Shown piece by piece: positions 13,414 to 23,879 of a stretch of 64,000 bases of DNA (positions are counted from its first letter, which is position 1; each line of letters begins with the position of its first letter). Below the pieces are notes generated by a model. That model made no database searches. It was not told the DNA's origin and saw nothing but the letters and a program-made list of their open reading frames with translations. A program made the position numbers and the translations under genes. The DNA comes from Sphagnum compactum (taxonomy: Eukaryota > Bryophyta > Sphagnopsida > Sphagnales): NCBI GenBank assembly GCA_965153455.1, contig OZ234493.1, positions 29,564,213-29,628,212 of the forward strand. The letters run 5' to 3'.

Positions 13414-14068
13414 AAATATTAATTTGGTAGGCAAAATGCCAACAAAAGTTGAATTCATTAGATAAGTTCATAACAAGATACAAATAGAAAATATATGTAT
13501 ATATATATATATATATTAAAAGGGTGCAAGAGAAATTACAAAAAACGATTCTAAATTGGAATTTGATCTATGACAAATTAAAATCCGGAATGAATCTGAA
13601 ATTGTTGCAATGACAATCACCGAAATACCCATCCTACATAAACCATTTCCGATGAAACATCATCACTGGAATAATAACGTGCATTTGGAAATCTTTCTCC
13701 ATGAAATTCATACCTGTTTTTTCAATTGCCTAATGAGGAGGTGCCATGGATTTTTTTCCCTTTCTCTTTTGCCATGGTAAATGGAACCAGAATAATCTGA
13801 ATTGGCAGATTACAACCTTCTCAGTTGACAAATTACAACAAGCTTCGAACTTTTCTCACATTCCAGAAAAAAATCGGTGTCAATTTAACGGCTCAGATGT
13901 CAGCATTGAGATTGGACATTCCACAATATACTCGGACACCAGTTCAGATATATATGTATTGGAATGGTTTGGGCATCACCCATTCCAGAGTACGTAATGT
14001 GGATTTGAAATCTCTCTATCTTTTCCATGAATGCATTACATGGAAAACCTTGCTATTGCATCACATGG

Positions 14069-14305
14069 AAACCCTAAACCTTAAACCCTAAACCCTTTGA
14101 AAAAGAATTCATGCATCTGTCCTTCTTCTTCTTCTTTTTTTTTTTTTTTTCCTTTCAGGGTTTTTGTTCTTAACTTTTTTTTAAACCCTAAACCCTAAAC
14201 CCCTTTTTGAAAAAAATTCCATGCATGTATCCCTTTTTTTCCTTTTGTCTTTCAAGGTTTTTCTTTCTTTCCCTTCTTTAAAACCCTAAACCCTAAACCC
14301 TGACC
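14069..14305. repeat. Interstitial telomere-type repeats in a ~110 bp tandem array
   Basis: Three short arrays of CCCTAAA (complement of the plant telomere motif TTTAGGG) lie at about 14069-14096, 14182-14202 and 14280-14300. They are separated by related pyrimidine-rich spacers, each with AATTC(C)ATGCAT shortly after the telomere motif (ATGCAT at 14111 and 14221, period 110). So the motif and its spacer were duplicated together. Confidence 0.8.
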
Positions 14306-14499
14306 ATATTTTGTGTGTTCTCAGAGGCCTCAGCATGGGCAGCCATGTGAGGGACTCAGGGACAAAAATGGCAAGTAGTGATTGTCAGTCCATTTAAGAC
14401 TTTGATTGCATTTTAGGTAATGAGGATTTTGATTTGGGGGGGAGGGGGGGTTATGTATGTGGTCCCCCCTCTAGTGTTGAGGTGAGAAGGACAATTTGT

Positions 14500-14813
14500 T
14501 GGCCTAACCTACTACCAAGGCAAAGGATATTGTTGTTGTGTTTAGATTCATTATAGAGTTATAGTAGCTTTAAGGGATTTTGGCCCCTACTAGAGAATAA
14601 TAATAATAGTAATAGGTCTATTATTTTTATATGAGGATTTTTGAAAGATCATATTTTGGCTTAGGTTGTGTTGAAACTTTGAAATTAGTTACAGAGTTAT
14701 AATATCTTGTTTCTTTTAAACGATTATATTTTTGCATGGTGAAATATTTGAGTTTCTGTAATTTTTCTTTTTTTAATCTTTAATATACTTTTTTAATTTA
14801 AATGGCAAAGCCT
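14500..14813 (+). mobile_element. Dispersed ~320 bp repeat with inverted ends, copy 4
   Basis: Same orientation as copy 1. It begins TTGGCCTAACCTAC and ends AATGGCAAAGCC. The interior TTTAGATTCATTATAGAG, GGATTTTGGCCCCTACTAG and GGTGAAATATTTGAG phrases are well kept. Ends are more worn than in copy 1. Confidence 0.65.
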
Positions 14814-15053
14814 TAAAACTGGGCTTGGAATTGGGTTCTTGATTTCATTTATGTGTGTGCAATTGGAATCAGAATTGGACCAGAATTTTTTTGAAAACTA
14901 GAACAAGGGGCTAACTGAAGGTTAACTGAAATTTAACTGAAATTTAACTGCAAATTCCAGTTAGGGTTACCCGAAACCAATTGGATTTTTTTTTAATTAA
15001 ATTAAATTAAAGTATTGGATCTTATGCTCCGACCAACCATGTCCAAGGTCACC

Positions 15054-15083
15054 CCTTTGTTGGTGCGAAAGCACCAACAAAGG
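15054..15083 (+). other. Perfect 13 bp hairpin with GAAA tetraloop
   Basis: CCTTTGTTGGTGC is followed by GAAA and then GCACCAACAAAGG, an exact inverted repeat. In RNA this folds into a 13 bp stem closed by a GNRA-class loop. It lies in a 101-codon plus-strand ORF (15015-15320) that I do not recognise and doubt is coding. No T-run follows, so it is not an obvious terminator. Confidence 0.7.
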
Positions 15084-15851
15084 AAAGCACCTTCTCAAAG
15101 GAAAACCACCAAGCAAACCCCAAACCAAAAGATGGCTTCTTCCTCATTAGGCAATTTGAACGCCCACCAGCGCCACCATGCAAAATGCTCCATGTGGGAG
15201 GGGGGGCGTGTTGCATTGACGCCGGGTAAAAAGCTCGTTAGGGGATTAATTTTTGCATCTTTCAATGGATGGTATGTGGACAAGAAACGTTTTTTCATTG
15301 TATCACCGTCGCACAACTAACTAACTACAGTGGTTAGCTATGTATAAAAACCATCCACATGTGTTTACCCTATCGTTACCAAAGTGGAAGGAACTATGGT
15401 AAATGACCGAGTTTGTAGTCCCTCAAAAAACTAACTCAATAGACATACATTGTCCCTCAACACCAAACCCTGAATTAGGTAAAGGGGGTTACTAAATAGA
15501 TCTATATTATTAGTTAGTCGAGAGGGTTCTTTGGGGGTGGGTGGGGTCTGTAGTAGTTATTAGGGTTTTGGTTCCAAGTCAATTTTGTGGTGTAGCCAAT
15601 GTGGCTTACCATCCATGGAAAGATTAGCAAAAATGCCCATATGAAAGTACAGATTTTTAATTGTGATATATATATTTTTATTGACATGTTTGTTCAATCA
15701 TTTAAAGAAAATTTTGAAAATTAAATTTGGTGGAACTCTATCTATCACAACCCATTGAAGCAAATGGCAATGCTGCTCATGGTGAGATTTCCAGTCATTT
15801 TCAATGGGGGGAAGATGGGACATTTGTGCTCAAAATTGGTCCTTGTTGCTT

Positions 15852-16229
15852 AGAGCATGTCTCCAGCAGTGCTCAATATCTATAATGTGATATTTCTCAC
15901 ATCCAAGTTTAGTTATTCCAACCTCACTCATAACACTAATACTGGGACTGCAAATAGGTAGGGGGGGCAAGAAGTGGAAGACTACTAATAGCAAACCACC
16001 TGGACCAATCATTATGATTGCCCCCAATCTCGAACAGGGAGCTGCAGTCTGATCATATTTGTTACACTCTTCTCTGGCAGGTGTTAGACTTTGACTGTGT
16101 GTTTTACCAACCTCAGCAAACTGTACGAAAATGCTGGGCCAAGCCCATTTTGCAGAGCCAAACCGGCATGTTTTGACTTTTCTTCATCCAATTTTACTTT
16201 GCAGGGTCACATATTACTGAGCACTGGGC
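15852..16229. mobile_element. MITE related to 7337-7721, copy 2 (inverted)
   Basis: Starts AGAGCATGTCTCCAGCAGTG, matching the right end of copy 1 after a 2-base insertion. It shares GATATTTCTCACATCCAAG, GGGACTGCAAATAGGT and CTACTAATAGCAAACCAC phrases and a CTTTGACTGTG phrase in the same order. Its far end (near GGGTCACATATTACTGAGC) has lost the terminal GGAGATGCTCT. Confidence 0.7.
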
Positions 16230-16902
16230 GGGTTGGACCAGCCCATGTACTCCCCAACCCTCACCTCTCCACACTCCAAAATCCAAGTATGGAACAGCAA
16301 TAAGGTCATTACCATTGTGACCACCCTGTGTTTTACAATATTCCCATAACTGAGGTTGCGAGAGACCCTACTAGTTATGGGAAATTCTTCATAATAGTGT
16401 GTGGTGTTGATGTTAATAGGTAGATTAGTTTGGTTTCCAAGGTAACCAACCGATGGTTTGACTACATGGGTTTTGTGCAATGATTGTTGATGTTCATACA
16501 TATTGGTCACTTCAAGAAATTGATGGTGGTTCCATTTTCATATCAGCATTACCAAGGAAGAGAGTTGCCACGCCAGGAAAGTTGCTTTACACAAAGAGAG
16601 AGAGAGAGAAATATCATTGATTTGACAAAATCCTAATGTGTTTGATAAAGAGAATAAAGCATGCATAAGATTCAAGTTTTTGGGGGTGGTGACATGGAGG
16701 GGGGAAGCAAAATTTTGGAACATTTTGGGATTTTTTTTTTAAAAATTAGTTTAAATTCGACTAATGTTTGGAGAATTTTGTCAAATTTTTAATAACACAA
16801 AATTGGAAAGAAAAACCCCAATAAGGTTGTGCCAAACACATACACTAAGGTCTGAACTAGTGTTGACAAGCATATCCAATGGAACCCTAATATAGGATTA
16901 AT
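16230..16902. other. Intergenic DNA without recognisable genes
   Basis: Contains a short GA run near 16598-16610 and a T-run near 16730. The 98-codon minus-strand ORF at 16214-16510 has no motif and overlaps the MITE end. Confidence 0.4.
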
Positions 16903-17794
16903 TGTCGCAACCCTAGCCTTGGGCTTGCAACCAAGGCGAAGGCTTGCAAAGGTGCGGGCCAAGAGGAAGCTCGGAAGTCACATCTCGTGCTCCCAGGAGT
17001 GCAGGAAAGTGTGAGGGAATGTCCCCTCACACTGCAAAGGGAACCCCCACTTTGGGAGTTGGAGTCTAGGGGACTCTCGAATTTTCATAGATCAATTGCA
17101 GGGGTCAAAACCCAATGGATTGAGGAGTTCTTCATATCATTGAAAAGTTCTTAGAACTTAGATGTCTAAAATGGGCTCGCATGACTCATTTGGACACCGC
17201 TAACACAAACTATGGTCAAAAGAAGGGCCGGACTCAAATTGACAATCTGACTCCCGACCACTAAAAGTTGGGAATCGACCCGACTTCCTTGCGTGCAAAA
17301 GGCATGCGACATACCGTTGGAAATCTCTCAATGAGGGATACAACTTTGCTTCAAACCTCATTTCAATCGGAGGTTTGAACGCAAAGTTATGGGCTCCCAA
17401 AGTCACTGGAAACCCAGCTGTGAGAATTTCGGGACAAAAAGCCATTTGGGTGCAGGCCCTGTGGCCAAGCACAAAATGTACTATATGGGGGAAGGTGGTG
17501 GCTTCCCCCGAATCCGGGCCGTGGTGAGTCTCGTGAGTCCAAATTGCCTGTGGCCCGTCCTAGCACCAAAAGTGCTCCAACTATGCACTAACCAATTTGT
17601 TGTTTGGTTTTGTGCAGATTCCTGTGAATGATTGATAGCTTGTCAATTTTTCCTAATCCCATCCCGGAGCTCCAACACGCCCCTCTACTCCCCAAAGTGT
17701 TGCGAGCCAGGGAGCATGCCCCAACTCCTTACTCTTCCTTTAATTTCAAACCAGACTCATATTTGAAGCTATCAAGGAGCTTGGGAGCACATCA
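16903..17794 (+). mobile_element. LTR-like repeat, copy A (probable solo LTR)
   Basis: An ~890 bp block beginning TGTCGCAACC and ending CACATCA, the TG..CA form of retrotransposon LTRs. It is flanked by TTAAT and CTAAT, a near match to the 5 bp duplication expected on insertion. Copy B at 22957-23775 shares it almost throughout, including AAATGGGCTCGCATGA, ACCACTAAAAGTTGGGAATC and a TATATGGGGGAAGGTGGTGG phrase. It is much more GC-rich than its surroundings. ORFs inside it on both strands are incidental. No primer-binding site or coding region follows, hence solo LTR. The family is unrecognised. Confidence 0.6.
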
Positions 17795-18089
17795 CTAATC
17801 ATGGTCTTGATATCAAAAAATTGATCATATCGTAATAATTAGTGTTATGGGTGTAAGTGTTATCATTCACACACAATTACACACACAAACCTTTTACACT
17901 TACATTCCTTGTCATGTATTTTTTTCAATTACATTTACATTTGGGTAGTGTAAATAGTTTTAACATACACAACTCCATGTAAATTTTTTTGGTTGTGTAA
18001 ATCCATGTAAATGAACTAGGTTTAAAGTTTAGGTTTATGAAAATTGTGTCTATAGTTTGTAACTCCTTATGTTTGCACTTTGCACCATA

Positions 18090-19990
18090 GCCATTACAAA
18101 CTCGCCATCATCATGCCCAACATGTTCTTCAAGTGAAAAAGACGACCCTTTTCCCTCATGGTTTTGCTCCCCTTCTCGTGGTTTTGTTGTGATCTTGGGA
18201 ATGCCTATCATGGTTGTTGTGGTATCTTGTTCCCCTTCATGGGATATGATGTTCGAGGAAGGAATTCAACAACGAGTGCAAAGCTCTTAAATTAAGTTCC
18301 TTAATTGTCATCATCATCACAATCTTCTTAAGGTGAACATGCCCACCTTCATTGCTTTCTTTTGGTTATGCTTGCATTATTGTTCGTGGTTTGTGTGTGT
18401 CTTGGTTTTCATTATAATGATCTTGCTCCCCTTTCATGAAATTTTGGTGTTCAAAGGAGTAACAAGGAGTGCAAAGCTCTTACAACACAAGTGGTTGTCA
18501 TCATAGTGGTGTTTTTTCCAAGTGGGCATGTTCACCTTGTGACCTTTGTCACCTTCTTTTTGTTGTGCTTGCATTGTTGTTTATGGTTTGTGTGCATCTT
18601 GGTCTTAATGACATCATTGTAGGGTCTTGCCTCCTTTCATGGGCGTTTTGGTTTATAGGGAAAAACAACAAGGAAGACAAAGTTCTTGCAATCAAGGTTG
18701 TCATCATGGTTTTCTTCTTAGGTGACCATGTTCACCTTGTGACCTTTGTTGTTTTTTATGCTCTTGCTTACATTGTTGTTCCAATTTGTGTGCATCTTGG
18801 TTTTGATTGTCATTGTTGTGGTGTGTTGCTCCCCCTTCTAGGATTTTGGTGTGCAAAGATGGAGTAGCAAGGAACTTGGAACTCACATAATGTCAAAACA
18901 TGACATATATGTCTACATCCATCAATAGGTTTGTATTCGTAAACTACAAATGATTAATTACATGGTTAATTACTAAATAGTATGGATAGCTCATTTATTT
19001 ATTAGTCATATTTTTGCCCTTAGTCATAAATTCCATTCATGACCATGACTATAATCATGTAAGCCATATGATTTCATCTTGATCGTTCATCCTTGTTCAT
19101 TGTATATATATATATATGCATTTAATCTAGTTAGTTGTCTCATGATACCTATCCACATGATATGATACCATATGTCAAAGTTTAAACTGCCTAGGCTAGG
19201 TAGGTTAAGCCATCTAGGATAAGTTGCTTACATAGTTTAAATTAGGCAACCCAACCTACCTACCCTAGGTGGCATAGCCTAAAACACTTCAACCTAAATT
19301 AACCACATAAACTACCTTACATAGATTATAGTAAATAGGTTGCAAGAATAAGGATTTGAATGCCTCACCTTCACATTAAGGAGCAAAATTTTTACCATTG
19401 CCCCAACCTTTTTTTATGTAATATAAAATGTAACCACATTTTAACATTAAAAAATTTTAATCTATCTACATCACAAATTTACCATGTAATAATGAAAATC
19501 ATGTGACCATTCATTCATAGATTTGTATATTTATCATACATTAAAAACATGTTTGGGACATGAATAAATGTGTTAATGAATGAAGTACGAACCTATGAAT
19601 GAATAAATGTTGCATGAATTGTGCATCCTCTTATAAATATGTGTGTTAATCATGTTTTCAATGCATGATATTAGTGTGTGAAACGTACGAATTATGAATG
19701 AATAGATTTTGCTTGATTTCCATTGTTAAGTCATAATTAAGTGATCACAATTTACATCACAATTCGTGTGTGTCTTTGTTTTCATCTTGGTCATCATCAT
19801 CATGATGACTTGCTCCTTTTTGTGGATTTAGTGTGTAGTGATAGAGCAACAAGGAGTATGGAGCTTTTATAGTTCAAGTGGTCATCATTGTCATGGTCTT
19901 CTTTTAAGGTGAACATGTTCACCTTGTGATTTATGTTGATTTCTTCTAGTCGTGTTTGCATTGTTCATGGTTTGTTGGATTCTTTTGTTC
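18090..19990 (+). repeat. Interrupted ~190-208 bp tandem repeat
   Basis: Four adjacent imperfect units can be followed by the phrase CAACAAGGAGTGCAAAGCTC and its variants near 18270, 18460, 18668 and 18866, and by TTCACCTTGTGACCTTTGT at 18531 and 18731. A fifth unit lies at about 19755-19990, after ~870 bp of unrelated AT-rich sequence (18900-19750). The ORF at 18469-18867 is open only because two repeat units happen to be stop-free. A related SINE-like head lies in the intervening stretch. No function is evident. Confidence 0.75.
19340..19410 (-). mobile_element. tRNA-like (SINE head) fragment
   Basis: On the minus strand an A-box-like TGGGGCAATGGTAAA (19405-19391) is followed by a B-box-like GGCATTCAAATCC (19364-19352), with spacing like a tRNA. 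The rest does not fold as an intact tRNA, so a SINE head or tRNA relic is the likelier reading. Confidence 0.4.
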
Positions 19991-20039
19991 TTGTCATCAA
20001 ATTTTTTTATTGTACATTGGAAGCCTTATCATGTTATAA

Positions 20040-20640
20040 TGGTCTTTTACAAGCAATGACAATACTAAGCACAAGTTGGCAAGGCAATCAAATGCCATGA
20101 TTGAGTCCTTTAGTTTCACCTCCAATATTTTATGTTATGTCAAAGATGAAGGTATTAATTTGGGGAACATGACCATGGCCTTGAAATCAATGATTTTGTG
20201 TGAAGCATCGAGTTTGCTTGTTCCATTTGATGGTGCATGTTTTGAACATGTCATGAGTACGGGGGTTCAATATGCTACTAATGACAACAAGGTCTCTAAT
20301 TAGTTAATGTGAAATTTGCTTAAGTGTTCTTTAATATCGCATTACAAGGTTGAAAAGGTTAGGTATGTTGCCAATCTTCATTTTTGTAGTGCATTCATTT
20401 GCAAGTTGTGAAGTTTACACTAAGACTAATGTTCTTCCATTCTCATTTTGCATTGTAGGCAAGGGGGCAAAAAGGTGGAGGCATGTTTGTATAGATTATG
20501 GTTTATTTAAATGGAAATTAGCAACATTGGCAAAAAAATATCACACGCATCCAAGTTGTCATGTTTAATCAATGTTTTATTTATCAAGATGTAATTTTAA
20601 TGTGTTGCAACTATCAGACAAAGGCCTTGACTAATGGATG
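20040..20640 (+). pseudogene. hAT-type transposase relic (central region)
   Basis: The first ORF (20076-20303) reads SFTSNILCYVKDEGINLG, then MTMALKSMILCE, then CFEHVMSTGVQYATNDNKVS. This matches what I recall of the central segment of a hAT-like transposase family of non-flowering plants (TSNK..AYV.DEG.NL..., CFGH..S.ACQYA..D.KV). After a stop, homology resumes at 20460-20570 with VGKGAKRWRHVCIDYGLFKW, equivalent to the GKGRQEW.KAC segment, and trails off near 20640. Frames are broken and neither the BED finger nor the dimerisation end is seen. The fragment at 49580-50330 covers the overlapping and following part of the same family. Confidence 0.6.
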
Positions 20641-21499
20641 CATTTTTCTATTAGGAGTCACAAATGCTCACTTGATCAAATTTTATAAGGAATTAATACT
20701 TTAATTAAAATGGCCATGGCTAAATGATTGGTCATTTAATATTTTTAGAAACATGATTTACATGTCAACATAATTTATAAAATAATTATGACCTAAAAAG
20801 ATGTTACATATATTAATATGTAAAATTTTATTACCAACAATTCCCATAAATATGTCATTGAAAACAAATTAAAGACCTTCAAGGAGTCCACTAACTATTG
20901 AAAACACACATTACACACAATATTAGAAATGATTTTGGGTACTTTATACCCTTTAGATTCATTTCAAACTTTTCTATGTTTTCATTTAACACGCTAGTAA
21001 TATTGTTGTGCAAGTTTATCCAAAAATTTCAACATCAATTTCATTTATGAATTGAGACAATGAAAAAATCAACCATTTGTTTCTAATCACAATATTCGGA
21101 ACCAAAAACCATTTAGATTTTATTGAAAACTATCAAATTTTGTCTATCCATAAATTGATGCACTTCCACATGATTTATGCATTACCATGTGAATCATGGT
21201 AATCATGGGAAGTTGTACTAAATGACTTTAACATGAATGCTGAAATTTTGAAAATAAATTTTCATTTAATTTAATTTTAAGTTTTGGTTTTAGTTGATCA
21301 ATTTTGAACTTGGATAATAGCTCTATTAAATGATGATTTGTTTTTAAAGGACCAAGCTAAGGATTATTTTATTTAAAAAATTGATTATAAAAAAGTAAAA
21401 AAAACAATAACCTACTATCCACACTCAAGAAACACTCCCAATGTAAAGGTTGTGGAATTGATTTTTTATAAAAATTATGTACGTTTTACAATCTCAAAT

Positions 21500-21851
21500 C
21501 TTCACAAGTATTTTACCACATGTAAATTAAGTGTCTACATGTACATGACATATAAAATCAAGTTGTAGCTTATATTCAAAAAATATACTTATAAAATTTA
21601 AAAGACTTAGAGAATAAAAGCTTCTAAAGGAATAGTTGATGTGAGTTTTAAAAATATGCATATAACATAAGTTTTTTAAAAACATAAGTGGCAAAAACTT
21701 CTGTAGAAGATGTGATTTCATCTCATGCTCAACTTGCATTATGTTTTGTTCAAGCAAAAGAGTTTTTTAATTCTTGTTCATTGTTGAGTTCATTGTTTAT
21801 CAAGTTAATATAATTTTCTTCAAGTAGTATTTGTGTCTTATCCTTAACAAT
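21500..21851 (+). mobile_element. Probable decayed 5' LTR of the Ty3/gypsy element
   Basis: The stretch 21710-21851 (TCATCTCATGCTCAACTT ... TTGTTCAAGC ... TATCCTTAACA) is repeated at 28515-28653 in the same orientation, and both end in CTTAACA. The first copy sits just before gag and the second 3.5 kb past the RT, the positions expected for a 5' and 3' LTR. A TTTGGCAAAATTG phrase follows directly and could be a worn primer-binding site. The 5' edge is not resolved. Confidence 0.45.
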
Positions 21852-22029
21852 TTGGCAAAATTGTTTATTATTTTGTTGTGTTTTTTGGTGAATCACCATG
21901 GAAAACTCCAATGTCACAAATATTACAACATTGCATAATAATCAATAACAAATCCAAAACTTTATGAAATGAACATTCAAAACTTCGAGCAAATTGGCCT
22001 CAAGCTTTAATTCTTGTTCTACAAGACAT

Positions 22030-22900
22030 CCAACTTCAAATCCAAGAGGTTCACAAAGCCAACAAGAACCACCTAAAAACTTCAAGGATTTTTCCACTTC
22101 CACAAAAATTTGTAAAAGGATTCAAAATTAACATGCCCAATTTTTTTGATGGAACAAGGTCAAAATTTTGAAGTTTTATTCAACATTTCATGTCCTCATC
22201 CACTTGCAAAACAATTGATACCCCGATTATGTTTGCCAAGTTGGATTGGTTGGGATACTACTTTTAAGAATAACATTGTCACATTGTTTGAAACACATTC
22301 ACCAATATTGTATGATTCTGATGCGTTTTTAACATAATTTAATGCACATTTGGTGAAGCCAATCATAAAGGGTTGTAGACACACCAAAAAAAAATAAAAA
22401 AATCCTAGATCAAGGATTTTGTCTTGCATCAATTTATCTTACGAAATTCTGGCAATTAGCATGCAATGTCAATTGAAATGAAAAAGTTACATCAACCAAT
22501 TACATTGGGGTCTATGAAATGATTTGAATGACCTCATGTTCACAATGCCAAAAGTGAATGCCCTAAGTGGATTCATCATTCAAGCCATTGCACATGATAA
22601 TTGGTTATTTGAAAGACAATAAGAAAAGAGAATTTGATCTTTTACAAGGCCATTCACGAACACATTTGCAAATATTTAATTTGCATTTCATAAACAATAA
22701 TGGGTGATAATCCTATACAAATGGATGTTGCATGATTCAAGCCTTCCATTCAAAATGATGAACAATGTTGACAACAATTAAAACTTTGCTTGCATTATGG
22801 AAACCTAAGCATGTTGCACAAAAATGTTCAAACAAGAAAAGATACAAGGTTTGAAGCATAATCCTTGTTAAGAAAATATAAATGGAAAATGAATTTGTCT
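22030..22900 (+). pseudogene. Ty3/gypsy gag relic
   Basis: A frame-broken gag runs along the plus strand. It starts with MPNFFDGTRSKF near 22132, then capsid-like phrases TLFETHSPILYDSDAF (22290-22325), INQ.H.GL..D..DL..TMPK (22490-22550) and AHDNWLFERQ, then PIQMDVA.FKP near 22710. It ends with LCLHYGNLSMLHKN near 22790-22825, where a CCHC zinc knuckle (CLYCGKPGHIARNC type) has lost two cysteines and the histidine. This order is that of gypsy/chromovirus gag. Multiple stops and shifts make it inactive. The reading frame is cut by the repeat inserted at 22957. Confidence 0.65.
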
Positions 22901-22956
22901 AAATTCAATAGGGATCTCATCATTGGACAACAATAATTAAAGGGAAACAAAAGGAG

Positions 22957-23775
22957 TGTCGCAACCCCACTTTGGGCAAAGTGTGAGGATGCAACTCACA
23001 CTCCCAAAGTTGGGGACTTGGAGTCCTCCGGGACTCCCGAAAACTCAGAGTTCGATTGCAGGGGTCAAAACACCTCTCATTGGAGAGTTTTTTATACCGT
23101 TGGAAAGGTCTTAAAGAGTAGATGTCCAAAATGGGCTCGCATGAGCCATTTGAAGATCTGCAGCACAAGTTATGGGCAAAAGAAGGGCTGGGAGTCAAAC
23201 TGGCAGTTTGACTTCCGACCACTAAAAGTTGGGAATCGACCCGATCCCGGTGCATGCAGGTGAAGTGCGACACACCGTTGAAAAGATCTCAAGGAGAACT
23301 ACAAGATTGCTTTAGACTTCATCTCAATCGGAGGTTTGAGCTGGGAGTTATGAGCTTCCAAAGTCCCTGGAGTCCAAATCGGGACAGTTTCGAGACTCCT
23401 CCTTGGGAGTCCCGGGACAAAAAGCCATTCGGATGCGGGTGTCGCGGGCGAACGTAGAGAATACTATATGGGGGAAGGTGGTGGCTTCCCCCGAGTCCGG
23501 GGCGTGGTGAATCTTGTGAGTCCAGAGTTGCCCGTGGCTTGTCCTAGCACCAAGATGGATCCAGAATGTGAACTAACCAACTTGTGGTTAGTTTTGACGC
23601 AGATTCGAGTAAGTGAATAGCTTGTCACTCTTCCTAGTCCATCCCGAGGCTTCAGCACGCCCCTCTACCCCTATTAGTGCTGAAAGCTGGGAGTGTGCCC
23701 CGAGTCCTTCCCTTTTCCGCAACTTGAACAAGTTAGCCCCATCTTGGGACTAACTAGGGACTTGGGAATGCGTCA
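22957..23775 (+). mobile_element. LTR-like repeat, copy B, lying inside the gypsy element
   Basis: About 820 bp related to copy A, beginning TGTCGCAACC and ending GCGTCA. It lacks ~80 bp found in the first part of copy A. It separates the gag relic from the protease relic, so it appears to have inserted into the older element. It is preceded by a purine-rich tract (AAAGGGAAACAAAAGGAG), which could be a polypurine tract and would instead make it a 3' LTR paired with copy A. Flanks AGGAG and GTCTA do not match. ORFs inside it are not genes. Confidence 0.55.
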
Positions 23776-23879
23776 GTCTAGTTCTACTTCTTGATTATGT
23801 ATTTTGTTTCATGGTCCTTACATACATGCATATTACCAAATGAATCATACATGTGAAAGCATTAATAATCAATGGTGCA

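Noticed and set aside
17200-17631. ORFs of 60-90 codons on both strands
   Set aside because: Inside LTR-like repeat copy A; same argument.
18469-18867. 132-codon hydrophobic ORF resembling a membrane protein
   Set aside because: Made of two units of the ~200 bp tandem repeat. Its V/F/L richness comes from GTTGTT/CTTTGTT repeats.
22920-23658. ORFs up to 117 codons on both strands
   Set aside because: They lie wholly inside the LTR-like repeat copy B, are not shared in frame with copy A, and have no motif.
16903-23775. One complete LTR retrotransposon bounded by copies A and B
   Set aside because: Not favoured: the outer flanks (TTAAT and GTCTA) do not match, no primer-binding site follows copy A, and gag lies against copy B with pol beyond it. 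Kept as an alternative in the findings because of the purine tract before copy B.
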